Notes: generated by a model not told the origin, from the sequence alone. 64,000 bases of DNA from Sphingobacteriaceae bacterium (GCA_016715905.1 JADJXI010000003.1:434001-498000), one strand, 5' to 3'; shown: positions 25,702 through 33,767, numbered from the stretch's first letter. Program-made: numbers and translations.

Positions 25702-26004
25702 TTACTTTACTGCTTTGCTTTTTTCTTTGTGTTTAATGACCTGTGATTTGATAGCCTCTACAGCTAAATCGGTTGCTTCTTCAAAGCTGGCGCATTGTTT
25801 TTTTGAGAAAAATTCATGCCCCTTGCCCAGCATTTTTATTTCTGCAATTTTGTTGGCCGAATTCTCATTTTTTTCCAATTTGAGTATGATTTCGCTGTTA
25901 ATGATTCCGTCATAAAAAGTAGAAACTTTACTTACTTTTTCATTAATAAACTCGATTAGTTTTTTGTCTGCATCAAAGTGCACTGATTGAATGTTGATTG
26001 TCAT
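25702..26004 (-). CDS. hpf: Ribosome hibernation-promoting factor, short form
   Basis: A 100-residue HPF/YfiA-family protein with the fold order strand (INIQSVHFDAD), helix (LIEFINEKVSKVSTFYDG), two strands (SEIILKLEKN and IAEIKMLG) and a final helix (SFEEATDLAVEAIKSQVIKHKEK). It binds the 30S decoding region in stationary phase. The start is preceded by a textbook Shine-Dalgarno sequence, unusual for this phylum. It is the last gene of a rpsU-recombinase-hpf run and is followed by a terminator. Confidence 0.92.
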   Translation of the reverse strand: MTINIQSVHFDADKKLIEFINEKVSKVSTFYDGIINSEIILKLEKNENSANKIAEIKMLGKGHEFFSKKQCASFEEATDLAVEAIKSQVIKHKEKSKAVK

Positions 26005-26010
26005 AATTTA

Positions 26011-26020
26011 TTCCTCCTTT
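26011..26020 (-). promoter_or_regulatory. Strong Shine-Dalgarno site (AAAGGAGGAA) of hpf
   Basis: On the minus strand AAAGGAGGAA precedes TAAATT and the ATG, an ideal spacing. None of the other starts I examined in the window (rpsU, rplL, rplJ, rplK, rpoB, nusG, secE) has such a site; they have A-rich leaders. In Flavobacterium ribosomes the anti-SD is occluded by bS21, bS18 and bS6, so a strong SD suggests special translational control. Confidence 0.8.
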
Positions 26021-26032
26021 TTCTTTTATTAA

Positions 26033-26926
26033 TTACTCACCCGACCTAGGGTGAGCTTGTTTATGTGTTTTCTTTAGTTTATCAATGGTGTTGTGCGTAT
26101 AAATTTGAGTGGCTGAAAGATTAGCGTGTCCCAATAATTCTTTCACTGCATTAATATCAGCTCCGTTATTCAATAAATGGGTGGCGAATGTGTGACGTAA
26201 AACATGCGGACTTTTTTTATCAATTGTACTTACATGCGATAATACTTTTTTCACTATACCTGTTATTTGATTTGTGCTAAGCGCTTTATTTTTTTTGGTA
26301 ACAAATAAATGCGGGTTGCCAAAGCCTTCACTTTCTTTTACGTGCAGGTATTCTTCCAGGTTTCGTTTAAAGGCCAGGCTAAAGGGTATTATCCTTAATT
26401 TATTTCGCTTTCCCAATACCTTCAATTGCAAATTATACAGATCTATATCTTCAATTTTTAAATTGATGAGTTCGGCTCTTCTTATGCCGGTTTGATATAG
26501 GGTATCCATTAACAATTTATCTCTCACTCCTTCAAAATCGTTATTAAACGCTAATTCGTTAAACAAAGTTTGGGTTTGTTTTTCATCAATGAAAACGGGA
26601 ATTTTTTGAGATTTTTTTGGTCCGCTTATTAATGAAGCCGGATTTATTTTAACGCTTTCGTTTTTCAATAAAAATTTGAAAAAGGATTTTAAGGTGCTTA
26701 ATTTTCGGTTTACGGTTTCGGGGGTATTTCCTAATTCTATTAAACCTGACATAAAATGCCGGATATGATGATGATTGATTTCTGAAACCGCAATACCTGA
26801 ATCCTGTGTATGGATGAAGTCAGAAAACTGTTTTAAATCGATAGCATAGCCGTTTACCGTATGATCGCTTGCTCTGCGCCTTAACTTTAAATATTTTGAA
26901 AAATTCTCTCGCTCTATATCAAACAT
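26033..26926 (-). CDS. Tyrosine recombinase of the XerC/XerD type
   Basis: A 297-residue site-specific recombinase. It has an N-terminal SAM-like core-binding domain (residues 5-90) and a catalytic domain with Arg in TGIRRAEL near 148, the HVLRHTFATHLL box near 242, LLGHANLSATQIYTH, and the nucleophilic Tyr in that last motif. Such proteins resolve chromosome dimers at dif. Position between rpsU and hpf is the usual place for this gene in Bacteroidota, indicating a housekeeping recombinase, not a mobile-element integrase. Confidence 0.93.
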   Translation of the reverse strand: MFDIERENFSKYLKLRRRASDHTVNGYAIDLKQFSDFIHTQDSGIAVSEINHHHIRHFMSGLIELGNTPETVNRKLSTLKSFFKFLLKNESVKINPASLISGPKKSQKIPVFIDEKQTQTLFNELAFNNDFEGVRDKLLMDTLYQTGIRRAELINLKIEDIDLYNLQLKVLGKRNKLRIIPFSLAFKRNLEEYLHVKESEGFGNPHLFVTKKNKALSTNQITGIVKKVLSHVSTIDKKSPHVLRHTFATHLLNNGADINAVKELLGHANLSATQIYTHNTIDKLKKTHKQAHPRSGE

Positions 26927-26932
26927 CAGTAA

Positions 26933-26974
26933 TAAAAAAATCCTAACCTAAATTAAGAATTCAAGGTTAGGATT
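26933..26974 (-). terminator. Terminator or attenuator between rpsU and the recombinase gene
   Basis: On the minus strand AATCCTAACCT pairs perfectly with AGGTTAGGATT around a 14-base loop, followed by seven Ts. It lies 32 bases after the rpsU stop, so most transcripts would end after rpsU, with partial read-through to the recombinase and hpf. Confidence 0.82.
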
Positions 26975-27006
26975 GCAATATCCTTTAGAAAGAATTAACA
27001 GATTAA

Positions 27007-27204
27007 CTATTTTTCAATAGCACCTATCTGTAACTTTTGCTTGTAAACGGCTTTAATTTTCGTTTCACGCAAACGTACCGATGGTTTAGTAAATTTTTGG
27101 CGTTCACGTAATTGCTTAACAACTCCGGTTTTTTCAAACTTCTTTTTGTACTTCTTTAAGGCTTTCTCTATTGAATCACCTTCTTTAATCTGAACAATTA
27201 GCAT
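27007..27204 (-). CDS. rpsU: 30S ribosomal protein S21
   Basis: A 65-residue basic protein with the bS21 layout: a VQIKEGDSIEKALKKYKKKFEKTG start and a C-terminal basic helix with LRERQKFTKPSVRLRE. In Flavobacterium, bS21 helps occlude the anti-Shine-Dalgarno tail and its own gene carries a strong SD in many relatives. Here the leader CCCCTCTAAATTTTAAATTT shows no SD. A TACATTTG box lies 25 bases upstream. It heads the run rpsU-recombinase-hpf with a terminator-like hairpin after it. Confidence 0.95.
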   Translation of the reverse strand: MLIVQIKEGDSIEKALKKYKKKFEKTGVVKQLRERQKFTKPSVRLRETKIKAVYKQKLQIGAIEK

Positions 27205-27229
27205 TTTTTAAATTTAAAATTTAGAGGGG

Positions 27230-27237
27230 CAAATGTA
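27230..27237 (-). promoter_or_regulatory. -7 promoter box (TACATTTG) for rpsU
   Basis: Exact TAnnTTTG match on the minus strand, 25 bases upstream of the rpsU ATG and in the divergent gap shared with the DHH-family gene. Confidence 0.6.
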
Positions 27238-27296
27238 GTAAAAGATCTTTAGTTATTAAAAAATATAGCTTTAATTATGTAAATAAAGGGCTTAAA

Positions 27297-28328
27297 ATGG
27301 CTAAATTTGAGGCTCCGACTATGAAAAAGGACTCTTTTGGTAAATTTAAGCAGGTAATTCAAAAAAGTGAGGTTATTGGGATTGTAACTCATTGGAGTCC
27401 AGATGGTGACGCCATAGGTAGCAGTTTAGCCCTTTTTCACTATTTAAATAAGATTGGTAAAAAAGTGCATGTCATTGTTCCCAATTCGTACCCCGATTTT
27501 TTAAAATGGTTGCCGGGCAATAATAAGGTAATCGTTTTTCAGGATAATGAAGTAAAAGCCACCAAACTTTTAAAGCAATGCAAATTAATTTTTACCCTGG
27601 ATTTTAACACGCTCGGTCGACTGGAAAATTTGGGTAAAATATTATCCACCCTTAAAATTCCGATGGCTTTAATTGATCATCATCAACAACCGGATACTTA
27701 TGCTCAATATTATTTCCATGATGTAAAAGCTTGCAGCACCTGCGAATTGATTTATGATTTAATAGTAGGACTTAAAGGAAAAAAATTAATTGATAAAAAA
27801 ATTGCAGCATGTTTATACACGGGGTTAATGACTGATACCGGATCTTTCCGTTATTCGAGTGTTAATTCCAATACACATTTAATCGTATCTGAATTATTGA
27901 AAACCGGTATTCAGCCAAATCTGATACATTCAGAGGTTTACGATACCTATAGCGAAGGTAGAATGAAATTAGTTGGTTTTGCAATTAGTGAGAAAATGAA
28001 AGTGATAGAGGGATTACCTATCGCTTATATTTCATTAACCGAACAGGAATTGAATAAATTTGGTTATAAAAAAGGAGATACAGAAGGATTGGTTAATTAT
28101 CCCTTTTCCATAAAGGGCATAAAAGTTTGTGCATTTTTTAATGAATCTAAACAAGACGGATACATTAAAATAAGTTTTAGAAGCAAAGGTAAAATAGATG
28201 TAAATAAATTTGCACGTAAGTATTTTAACGGTGGCGGTCACATTAATGCGGCCGGCGGAAAGAGTTTGAAATCACTTAACGATACTGTATCGGAATTTGT
28301 TCAATTGGTTAAATCTAACAATTTATAA
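27297..28328 (+). CDS. nrnA: DHH/DHHA1 phosphoesterase, NrnA-like oligoribonuclease/pAp phosphatase
   Basis: A 343-residue DHH-superfamily phosphoesterase. The metal-binding blocks are THWSPDGDAIGSS (D37, D39), TLDFN near residue 100, LIDHHQQPD near 128, and TGLMTDTGSFRYS. The DHHA1 substrate-binding part ends in FNGGGHINAAGG near 313. NrnA enzymes degrade nanoRNA and dephosphorylate pAp; c-di-NMP-related substrates are also known for relatives. The start could be Met1 or Met9. The next gene overlaps its stop by one base. Confidence 0.9.
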   Translation: MAKFEAPTMKKDSFGKFKQVIQKSEVIGIVTHWSPDGDAIGSSLALFHYLNKIGKKVHVIVPNSYPDFLKWLPGNNKVIVFQDNEVKATKLLKQCKLIFTLDFNTLGRLENLGKILSTLKIPMALIDHHQQPDTYAQYYFHDVKACSTCELIYDLIVGLKGKKLIDKKIAACLYTGLMTDTGSFRYSSVNSNTHLIVSELLKTGIQPNLIHSEVYDTYSEGRMKLVGFAISEKMKVIEGLPIAYISLTEQELNKFGYKKGDTEGLVNYPFSIKGIKVCAFFNESKQDGYIKISFRSKGKIDVNKFARKYFNGGGHINAAGGKSLKSLNDTVSEFVQLVKSNNL

Positions 28329-28834
28329 TGTTTGATTTTATTGCTCGTTTTTTTACTAAGCGTTTAATTGCGAAAAATAAAAAAAAGGAATCAGTTCCTT
28401 ATACGAATTGGGATTCGGTTAAATCAATAGCTTTTATTATTGATGTTCATACAACTATTAATAAGAGTAAACTGGATGCTTTTTTCGCACAGTTAAATAA
28501 ATATTTTTCAGTTTATCTTGTAGAAACAAATAAATCGGAACCTACTTTTTCCGATTGGAGCTGTATCACGAAAAAGCAAAAAAGTATATTTGGATTACCT
28601 AAAAAGGAATTGTTCGAAAAATTAAAAGCAAAAAATTACGATGTGCTAGTTTGTGTAAATCCGAGTGACAACACGTTCACTTCAAATTTGTGTGCTTCAA
28701 TTCATGCCGGATTAAGATGTGGAAGCAATGATACATTTGGAGAACTGGATTTAATAATTGCATCATCGAACAAGGAACTAATTGCCGTGTTGGAAGAGTG
28801 TGTTCGGTACTTGAAAATGATAAAAAAGCAATAA
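28328..28834 (+). CDS. DUF6913-type protein of unknown function
   Basis: A 168-residue soluble protein starting in a TAATG overlap with the upstream DHH gene, so translation is probably coupled. It has an N-terminal basic amphipathic segment, a strand AFIIDVHTTINKS, and the segment AKNYDVLVCVNPSD, giving a Rossmann-like impression. It matches a family restricted to Bacteroidota (DUF6913) by overall layout. No catalytic residues can be assigned. Convergent neighbour ends one base away. Confidence 0.65.
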   Translation: MFDFIARFFTKRLIAKNKKKESVPYTNWDSVKSIAFIIDVHTTINKSKLDAFFAQLNKYFSVYLVETNKSEPTFSDWSCITKKQKSIFGLPKKELFEKLKAKNYDVLVCVNPSDNTFTSNLCASIHAGLRCGSNDTFGELDLIIASSNKELIAVLEECVRYLKMIKKQ

Positions 28835-28835
28835 T

Positions 28836-29477
28836 TTAAATCAAAATCTTATCGCCAAGATGTTTGGGCTTCGTATCAAAAACATATAAGTCCAATACAC
28901 ATTTCATTCTTGAAAAAAATTCGCGTATTTTCATTTTCCAGGTTTTTTGGGTGGTAACATCTTGTGCATTATACCCAAATGCAATTAATTGAATACGATT
29001 GGCTATAAATAGCGCTCTTTCATTTTGAAATTGCTGAGAAATCACAATCACACTGTCTTGCCCAAAAACATCTTTGCACCTAACCATGCTGTCAAAAGTT
29101 CTCAATCCGGCGTAATCTGGAATTAAACATGAATCGGGTACACCCATTTTGCGCAGTGCTTTTTTCATTTCACGGGGTTCATTATAATCGTGCATTCTAT
29201 TATCCCCGCTTAAAATTATTTTTTTTATTTTTCCGGATAGGAATAATTTTCCGGCAGCGTGAATACGATAAGTGAAATACAGATTTTGTGCACCACCTTC
29301 TAAATAGCGTGATGTTCCGGGTAAAATAGCCGCATAACAAAACGGAATAGAATCGGTTTCACTAAAAAGCATTTCTTTATTTTCCCGGCTTATCCAACTA
29401 TTACAAATCACTCCAAATATTAAAATCGGCACTGAAAGCCTGATTGTCCATTTCAATATAAAGGATAAAAGTTTCAT
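28836..29477 (-). CDS. SanA/YdcF-like DUF218 membrane protein
   Basis: A 213-residue protein with one N-terminal membrane helix (WTIRLSVPILIFGVICNSW) and a DUF218/SanA domain: CYAAILPGTSRYL, KIILSGDN, NEPREMKKALRKMGVPDSC, AGLRTFDSMVRCKDVFG and VISQQFQNERALFIA. SanA is linked to envelope barrier function and vancomycin tolerance in enteric bacteria, and the biochemical activity is unresolved. It lies six bases downstream of the UbiA gene and ends next to a convergent gene. Confidence 0.85.
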   Translation of the reverse strand: MKLLSFILKWTIRLSVPILIFGVICNSWISRENKEMLFSETDSIPFCYAAILPGTSRYLEGGAQNLYFTYRIHAAGKLFLSGKIKKIILSGDNRMHDYNEPREMKKALRKMGVPDSCLIPDYAGLRTFDSMVRCKDVFGQDSVIVISQQFQNERALFIANRIQLIAFGYNAQDVTTQKTWKMKIREFFSRMKCVLDLYVFDTKPKHLGDKILI

Positions 29478-29483
29478 TTATTT

Positions 29484-30284
29484 TTAAAAAAGTAAATCAC
29501 AACAGGCAAACAATGAAAAAAGTATGCTCCCAAAACCGTTAGTTGTAAAAAACGCTAAATTAATTTTACTGAGGTTATTATGACTAATGATAGTGTGTTG
29601 ATAGATTAAAAGAAAAATAAAAATTCCGGCACCTGTTATATAGAGCCATGAAAATGGGCCAATAAAAAAAATAAGAATAATAAAAATAGCAGAGATAACA
29701 TGTAATAAACGCGATAGCAGAAGAGCATTTTTTTTACCAAGCAAAACAGGTATAGATAGTAGCTTATTTTCTTTATCAAATTCTTCATCTTGTAATGAAT
29801 AAATGATGTCAAAACCACTCACCCAAAACAATACTACAATTCCAATTAAAACGGGTGTTAAGGCGAATTCTTCTGTGATCGCCAGATAGGCTCCAATTGG
29901 CGCAAGCGCTAAGCCCAACCCAAGTACAAGGTGACACAGCGGGGTAAATCTTTTGGTATAGCTATAGCCCAATATCACTAATAGTGCAACAGGAGCTAAA
30001 TAGAAACATAATTTATTAATAAAAAAGGAGACAATCATAAAACCTGCAGCGTTTAAAATAACAAAAACAATTGCAGCTGTTACCGAAATTTGTCCGGCAG
30101 GAATTTCTCGTATTGCAGTTCTCGGATTTTTTGCATCAAAGGAATGGTCAACCAATCGATTAAAAGCCATTGCAGCACTTCGGGCAAATATCATACACAA
30201 GATTACTAATACTAATTTTGTTATATCAAATTGTGCGCGGTTAGATTGTGTTGCTAAAATGAATCCGAAAATTGCAAATGGCAA
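29484..30284 (-). CDS. UbiA-family prenyltransferase (MqnP/UbiA-like), start uncertain
   Basis: A polytopic membrane prenyltransferase with the two Asp-rich motifs: NRLVDHSFDAKNPRT near the start and DIIYSLQDEEFDKENK in the middle, plus about eight hydrophobic segments. In Bacteroidota, which use menaquinone, such an enzyme probably acts in menaquinone synthesis (MqnP role), although other UbiA substrates are possible. The first standard start in frame is TTG 30284, but recognisable family sequence (LKYFSLVKFSHTIFA) continues upstream to about 30329 with no ATG, GTG or TTG. Initiation at ATT 30332 or CTG 30341 is plausible. SanA-like gene follows by six bases. Confidence 0.85.
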   Translation of the reverse strand: MPFAIFGFILATQSNRAQFDITKLVLVILCMIFARSAAMAFNRLVDHSFDAKNPRTAIREIPAGQISVTAAIVFVILNAAGFMIVSFFINKLCFYLAPVALLVILGYSYTKRFTPLCHLVLGLGLALAPIGAYLAITEEFALTPVLIGIVVLFWVSGFDIIYSLQDEEFDKENKLLSIPVLLGKKNALLLSRLLHVISAIFIILIFFIGPFSWLYITGAGIFIFLLIYQHTIISHNNLSKINLAFFTTNGFGSILFSLFACCDLLF

Positions 30285-30371
30285 AGCAAAAATAGTATGG
30301 CTGAACTTAACTAATGAAAAATATTTGAGAATAGTTTGCAGAGGGGTAAAGTTACAAAAAACTATAACATT

Positions 30372-31793
30372 TTATTTTCCTCGTCCTTGCAATACGATAA
30401 GAATGGTGTGAACTAAAATTTTGAAATCCAATAATAAGCTCATGTTTTCAACATATAAAATATCAAATTTTAATCGGTCAATCATTTGATCAACGTTTTC
30501 TGCATATCCGTATTTTACCTGTCCCCAACTCGTTATACCCGGTCTGATTTTTTGTAAGTGTTTATAATGCGGCGCTTTTTTTACAATTTGTTCAATGTAA
30601 TAGCTTCGTTCGGGTCTTGGACCAACAATACTCATATCGCCAATTAATACATTATAAAATTGGGGTAATTCATCTAATCGTACTTTTCTAAGAAACCTTC
30701 CAAACGGAGTAACGCGTGGATCATTTTGACTGGAAAGTGCAGGTCCGCTTTTTTCCGCATCGGTATACATTGTTCTAAATTTATAAATGTAAAATGGTTT
30801 GCCGTGTATGCCAATTCTTTCTTGCTTGAAAAAAACGGAACCTTTTGAAGTTAATTTGACAAGTAAAGCAAGTATAAAATACAACCAGCTGAATGCGATT
30901 AATGCGATTAATGAAAGACTCACATCAATAAATCGTTTCACGGAAATTTGCCAAACCGGAATAATTTGATTTTTAATTTCTATTAGTGGCGTACCTAAAA
31001 TCGCATTCATCTTTACATGACCGCTTAAGATGTCATAGATATCGGGAATAATTTTAATGATAACGCCTAAATCGCTTAAATCATTTACAATATTTTTTAT
31101 GTATTCGTGTTCCCAGCTTTCTAGTGCAATAATTACTTCTTCAATTTGGTTTTTCTCAATTATTTCTTTTATTTCATGATATTCGCCTAAATGCGGAAGC
31201 TCCGCTTTTAACGTGTCTGAATATCCATTTTTCCCTTCAATATGCACAAACCCCGAAAAGTTATTGCCGATGCCATATTTTAGTGCATTCACTTCTCTGA
31301 ACATTTTAAGTGCTCGTTCATTACTGCCAATAATAAGGGTATTGAATCCAAATTTTCTGTGGTGAATTTGTTTGTTGGTATAACTGGAAAGAATAAGACG
31401 GAAAACAGAAGTGATTAAAAAATGTGTGCAGAATAAAACGAAATACATTTTATAATATAAAATATATCTGGCCACTTGATCATCGAGCAACAACACAAAG
31501 AATAAAACAGTAACACCAATTAAGGAAGAGGTAAAGCTTTGAACAAACTCATTTATTCTTGAACGGCGTAAAACATTGCTGTAGGCGCCTGTGAGATAAT
31601 AGGCCAAAACCCAAGCTAAAGGAATTAAAATTATACTTAGGTAATAATTATCGTCGAATATTTTCTGATTAAAATCTCCGGTTTTTAAAGGATCGATTTG
31701 TGTTTTTCGATAATAGTAAAAAATGGTCCATGCTAATGCTGATGCTAAAAAATCTGAGATCAAATAATATATGGTTCTTAATCTTTGATTCAT
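30372..31793 (-). CDS. Undecaprenyl-phosphate sugar phosphotransferase (WcaJ/WbaP type)
   Basis: A 473-residue polyisoprenyl-phosphate hexose-1-phosphate transferase that starts exopolysaccharide or O-antigen repeat units on the inner membrane. It has four N-terminal membrane helices (residues 5-135) and a CoA-binding-like Rossmann region (FGFNTLIIGSNERA). A fifth membrane hairpin precedes the catalytic domain with KQERIGIHGKPFYIYKFRTM, LRKVRLDELPQFYNVLIGDM and IVGPRPE. No other polysaccharide genes surround it. It is directly followed upstream by a lipoprotein gene with no gap. Confidence 0.92.
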   Translation of the reverse strand: MNQRLRTIYYLISDFLASALAWTIFYYYRKTQIDPLKTGDFNQKIFDDNYYLSIILIPLAWVLAYYLTGAYSNVLRRSRINEFVQSFTSSLIGVTVLFFVLLLDDQVARYILYYKMYFVLFCTHFLITSVFRLILSSYTNKQIHHRKFGFNTLIIGSNERALKMFREVNALKYGIGNNFSGFVHIEGKNGYSDTLKAELPHLGEYHEIKEIIEKNQIEEVIIALESWEHEYIKNIVNDLSDLGVIIKIIPDIYDILSGHVKMNAILGTPLIEIKNQIIPVWQISVKRFIDVSLSLIALIAFSWLYFILALLVKLTSKGSVFFKQERIGIHGKPFYIYKFRTMYTDAEKSGPALSSQNDPRVTPFGRFLRKVRLDELPQFYNVLIGDMSIVGPRPERSYYIEQIVKKAPHYKHLQKIRPGITSWGQVKYGYAENVDQMIDRLKFDILYVENMSLLLDFKILVHTILIVLQGRGK

Positions 31794-32642
31794 TTATAGC
31801 GTTATCAGTTTTATATTATCTAACCATACGCGCGCCGCATTCAGTTGGTTGGGGTTTAATGCACGGAAGTAAATTTTTTGTGTTGCCGGTGCCGGCTGTC
31901 TATTTACTGCTTCAGCAATTTGTATGTAAATTTTATTCCATTCGCTTTTAGGGTTTAAGGTGATTGCATTTTTTAGAGTTACACCATCGGTAACTCCCAC
32001 TTCTAATTCTACATCACATTTATAATTTAACTCTAGATAAATATTGGAATTTCCCAAAGGAAGAGCGTAGTCAATGGCTGTTTCAAATTGACCCAATGAA
32101 ATGTTGGACTGTAATTCAAACATGGCCGATTTGTTCTCAAAACTTTCTCCCGAATTAATAAGGTTTAGTGTAGTTACAGTACTGGTAGGTGCTGATTTGA
32201 TTAAACTAACACCTGCACCGTCAAAGTTCTCCATCCAAACAAAATTAACCGCAGGGTTGTAGTTGAATGTAAAGCCGCGGTTAATGGTTTTTCCGCTTTC
32301 TACTATCGTATCAATTTTTATTTGATTGTAAAATAACCAGGTAATGGTTGTTTCACTTATTCCGTTGTTTTTAATTCCGGCAAATAAGGTGAGTTCGGCT
32401 TTTTCACCGTTGCTAACAATGGGTAATAAATTACCGGACTCATAAGCGCCTTGATACTTACCATTCACATACAGAAATAAATCTGTGATTTTACTACTAC
32501 CTGAGCCCTGCGTGGAAGGAGAGGAGGGAATAACATTTACATAAGCAGGTTTGATAAAGAATGCCTCGGGTGCCGGGGCGTATTTTTTGCATGCGGTTAT
32601 TAAAACACTTAGGGCAAATAATATTCCAATCAAATTTTTCAT
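31794..32642 (-). CDS. Lipoprotein of unknown function
   Basis: A 282-residue protein with a lipoprotein signal (LFALSVLITACKK, lipid Cys18). The rest is beta-rich: TDLFLYVNGKYQGAYESGN in the first half, and a second half (EFNYNPAVNFVWMENFDG region onward) resembling a carbohydrate-binding-like jelly roll, ending ARVWLDNIKLITL. No catalytic motif is seen. The sugar transferase gene starts at the very next base downstream, so both are one transcript. It has a TAATTTTG box upstream. Confidence 0.7.
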   Translation of the reverse strand: MKNLIGILFALSVLITACKKYAPAPEAFFIKPAYVNVIPSSPSTQGSGSSKITDLFLYVNGKYQGAYESGNLLPIVSNGEKAELTLFAGIKNNGISETTITWLFYNQIKIDTIVESGKTINRGFTFNYNPAVNFVWMENFDGAGVSLIKSAPTSTVTTLNLINSGESFENKSAMFELQSNISLGQFETAIDYALPLGNSNIYLELNYKCDVELEVGVTDGVTLKNAITLNPKSEWNKIYIQIAEAVNRQPAPATQKIYFRALNPNQLNAARVWLDNIKLITL

Positions 32643-32667
32643 TTAAACAACCTACTGAAAAGGCCTG

Positions 32668-32675
32668 CAAAATTA
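32668..32675 (-). promoter_or_regulatory. -7 promoter box (TAATTTTG) for the lipoprotein-sugar transferase pair
   Basis: Exact TAnnTTTG match on the minus strand, 25 bases upstream of the lipoprotein ATG. Confidence 0.5.
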
Positions 32676-32700
32676 AAAAAAATAGGTTACTTTCTTTGTT

Positions 32701-32901
32701 TTAGTCTTTGATAAATTCTTCTATTTCAGAAGCAATACTCATCACAAGTATAGAATCATCTATACTCACGGTGGCACTTTTATTCAGACTTACACTATTA
32801 TGAAACGCACGCAATTCTTCTTTTATTGCGTTTGTTGGTAAAATTATAGGATGTTCAAAAACTATTTCTTTTTTTGGATTACCGTTACCCGGATCAAGCA
32901 C
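32701..32901 (-). pseudogene. 3' part of a frameshifted Gfo/Idh/MocA oxidoreductase gene
   Basis: Encodes the C-terminal 66 residues (EHPIILPTNAIKEELRAFHNS, TVSIDDSILVMSIASEIEEF) of the oxidoreductase whose first 249 residues are in the other frame upstream. The frame is open back to the break near 32930, giving QDAGNNPQNIVLDP before the listed GTG. There is no independent start signal. It is not a separate gene. Confidence 0.78.
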
Positions 32902-32914
32902 AATATTTTGTGGG

Positions 32915-33664
32915 TTATTGCCTGCGTCCTGAATTTTTTACAATGTAGGTTGATTTGTCCAGTAAATTTATGCTAACGAGGTATTTATCAGTAAATACGC
33001 GAAACTTACGTACATTTTTTAATGCAATTCGGTTTGTAGTAATATTAGCCACGCAGCCATTATCAAATTCAATTCTGGCATTCACCAAATCAGCTGATTG
33101 ACTAATAACCCTTGAGCCAATTGCCTGTATTTTTTTAACATTAGCATGTACAATATTAAGGATCAAATCCAGGTCGTGTGACATTAAATCAAGAACTACG
33201 GAAACATCAGTTCCTCTAGGGTTATATTGAGCGAGACGATGTATTTCGATGTATTTTGGATTTGAAAGATATGGAAGAGCTGCAATAAACGCGGGATTGA
33301 ATCGCTCTACATGTCCCACTTGCACGCAAACCGAAGCTTCTGTGGCCAGATCTCTTAAAGTTTTAGCATCTTTTACATCTGAAGTTACCGGTTTTTCAAT
33401 AAAAACATGTTTGCCATGGATAATAGCTTTTTCAGCAATTTCAAAATGGGTATTGCTGGGTGTTACAATGTCGATAGCATCACAATGCTCAAGCATTTCT
33501 GCATAAGAGTCAAAAGCTTTAATTTGATATTGATCGGCTAATTCTAAACACAATCGTTTATTGATATCATAAACTCCGGCAAGTTGCCACGCATCATCTT
33601 CCAATAATATTTTCAGGTGAATTTTACCCAGATAACCCAAACCAACAAGACCAATTCGATTCAT
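32915..33664 (-). CDS. Gfo/Idh/MocA family oxidoreductase, 5' part, frameshifted
   Basis: NAD(P)-dependent sugar-type dehydrogenase. It has the Rossmann loop GLVGLGYLGKIHL near residue 5, the EKPVT motif near residue 95 with its catalytic-region Lys, the HVERFNPAF segment and DLMSHDLDL. The frame ends prematurely after KNSGRRQ at 32915. Removing one A from a six-A run (about 32931-32936) joins it to the fragment at 32701-32901 and restores about 320 residues, the usual family length. Substrate unknown. A TAGCTTTG box lies six bases before the ATG. Confidence 0.85.
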   Translation of the reverse strand: MNRIGLVGLGYLGKIHLKILLEDDAWQLAGVYDINKRLCLELADQYQIKAFDSYAEMLEHCDAIDIVTPSNTHFEIAEKAIIHGKHVFIEKPVTSDVKDAKTLRDLATEASVCVQVGHVERFNPAFIAALPYLSNPKYIEIHRLAQYNPRGTDVSVVLDLMSHDLDLILNIVHANVKKIQAIGSRVISQSADLVNARIEFDNGCVANITTNRIALKNVRKFRVFTDKYLVSINLLDKSTYIVKNSGRRQ

Positions 33665-33670
33665 GTATCA

Positions 33671-33678
33671 CAAAGCTA
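33671..33678 (-). promoter_or_regulatory. -7 promoter box (TAGCTTTG) for the oxidoreductase gene
   Basis: Exact TAnnTTTG match on the minus strand, six bases before the ATG at 33664, implying little or no 5' leader. Confidence 0.55.
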
Positions 33679-33745
33679 TCTTTTTCTTAAAAAAAAACTG
33701 TTAGCAATTCAATCTAAATATCAAATAAGGTGTGTTTAGAACTTC

Positions 33746-33753
33746 TACTTTTG
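33746..33753 (+). promoter_or_regulatory. -7 promoter box (TACTTTTG) for pcm
   Basis: Exact TAnnTTTG match 14 bases before ATG 33768. It lies within the upstream in-frame extension from GTG 33732, supporting the later start. Confidence 0.55.
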
Positions 33754-33767
33754 TAAAAAGAAAATTT

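Noticed and set aside
26033..26926. Tyrosine recombinase as integrase of a mobile element
   Set aside because: It lies between rpsU and hpf, its usual housekeeping place in Bacteroidota, with no att repeats, cargo or phage genes.
32931..32936. Programmed transcriptional slippage at the A-run
   Set aside because: Known slippage sites usually need longer runs (about eight or nine A or T); six A is more consistent with mutation or sequencing error.
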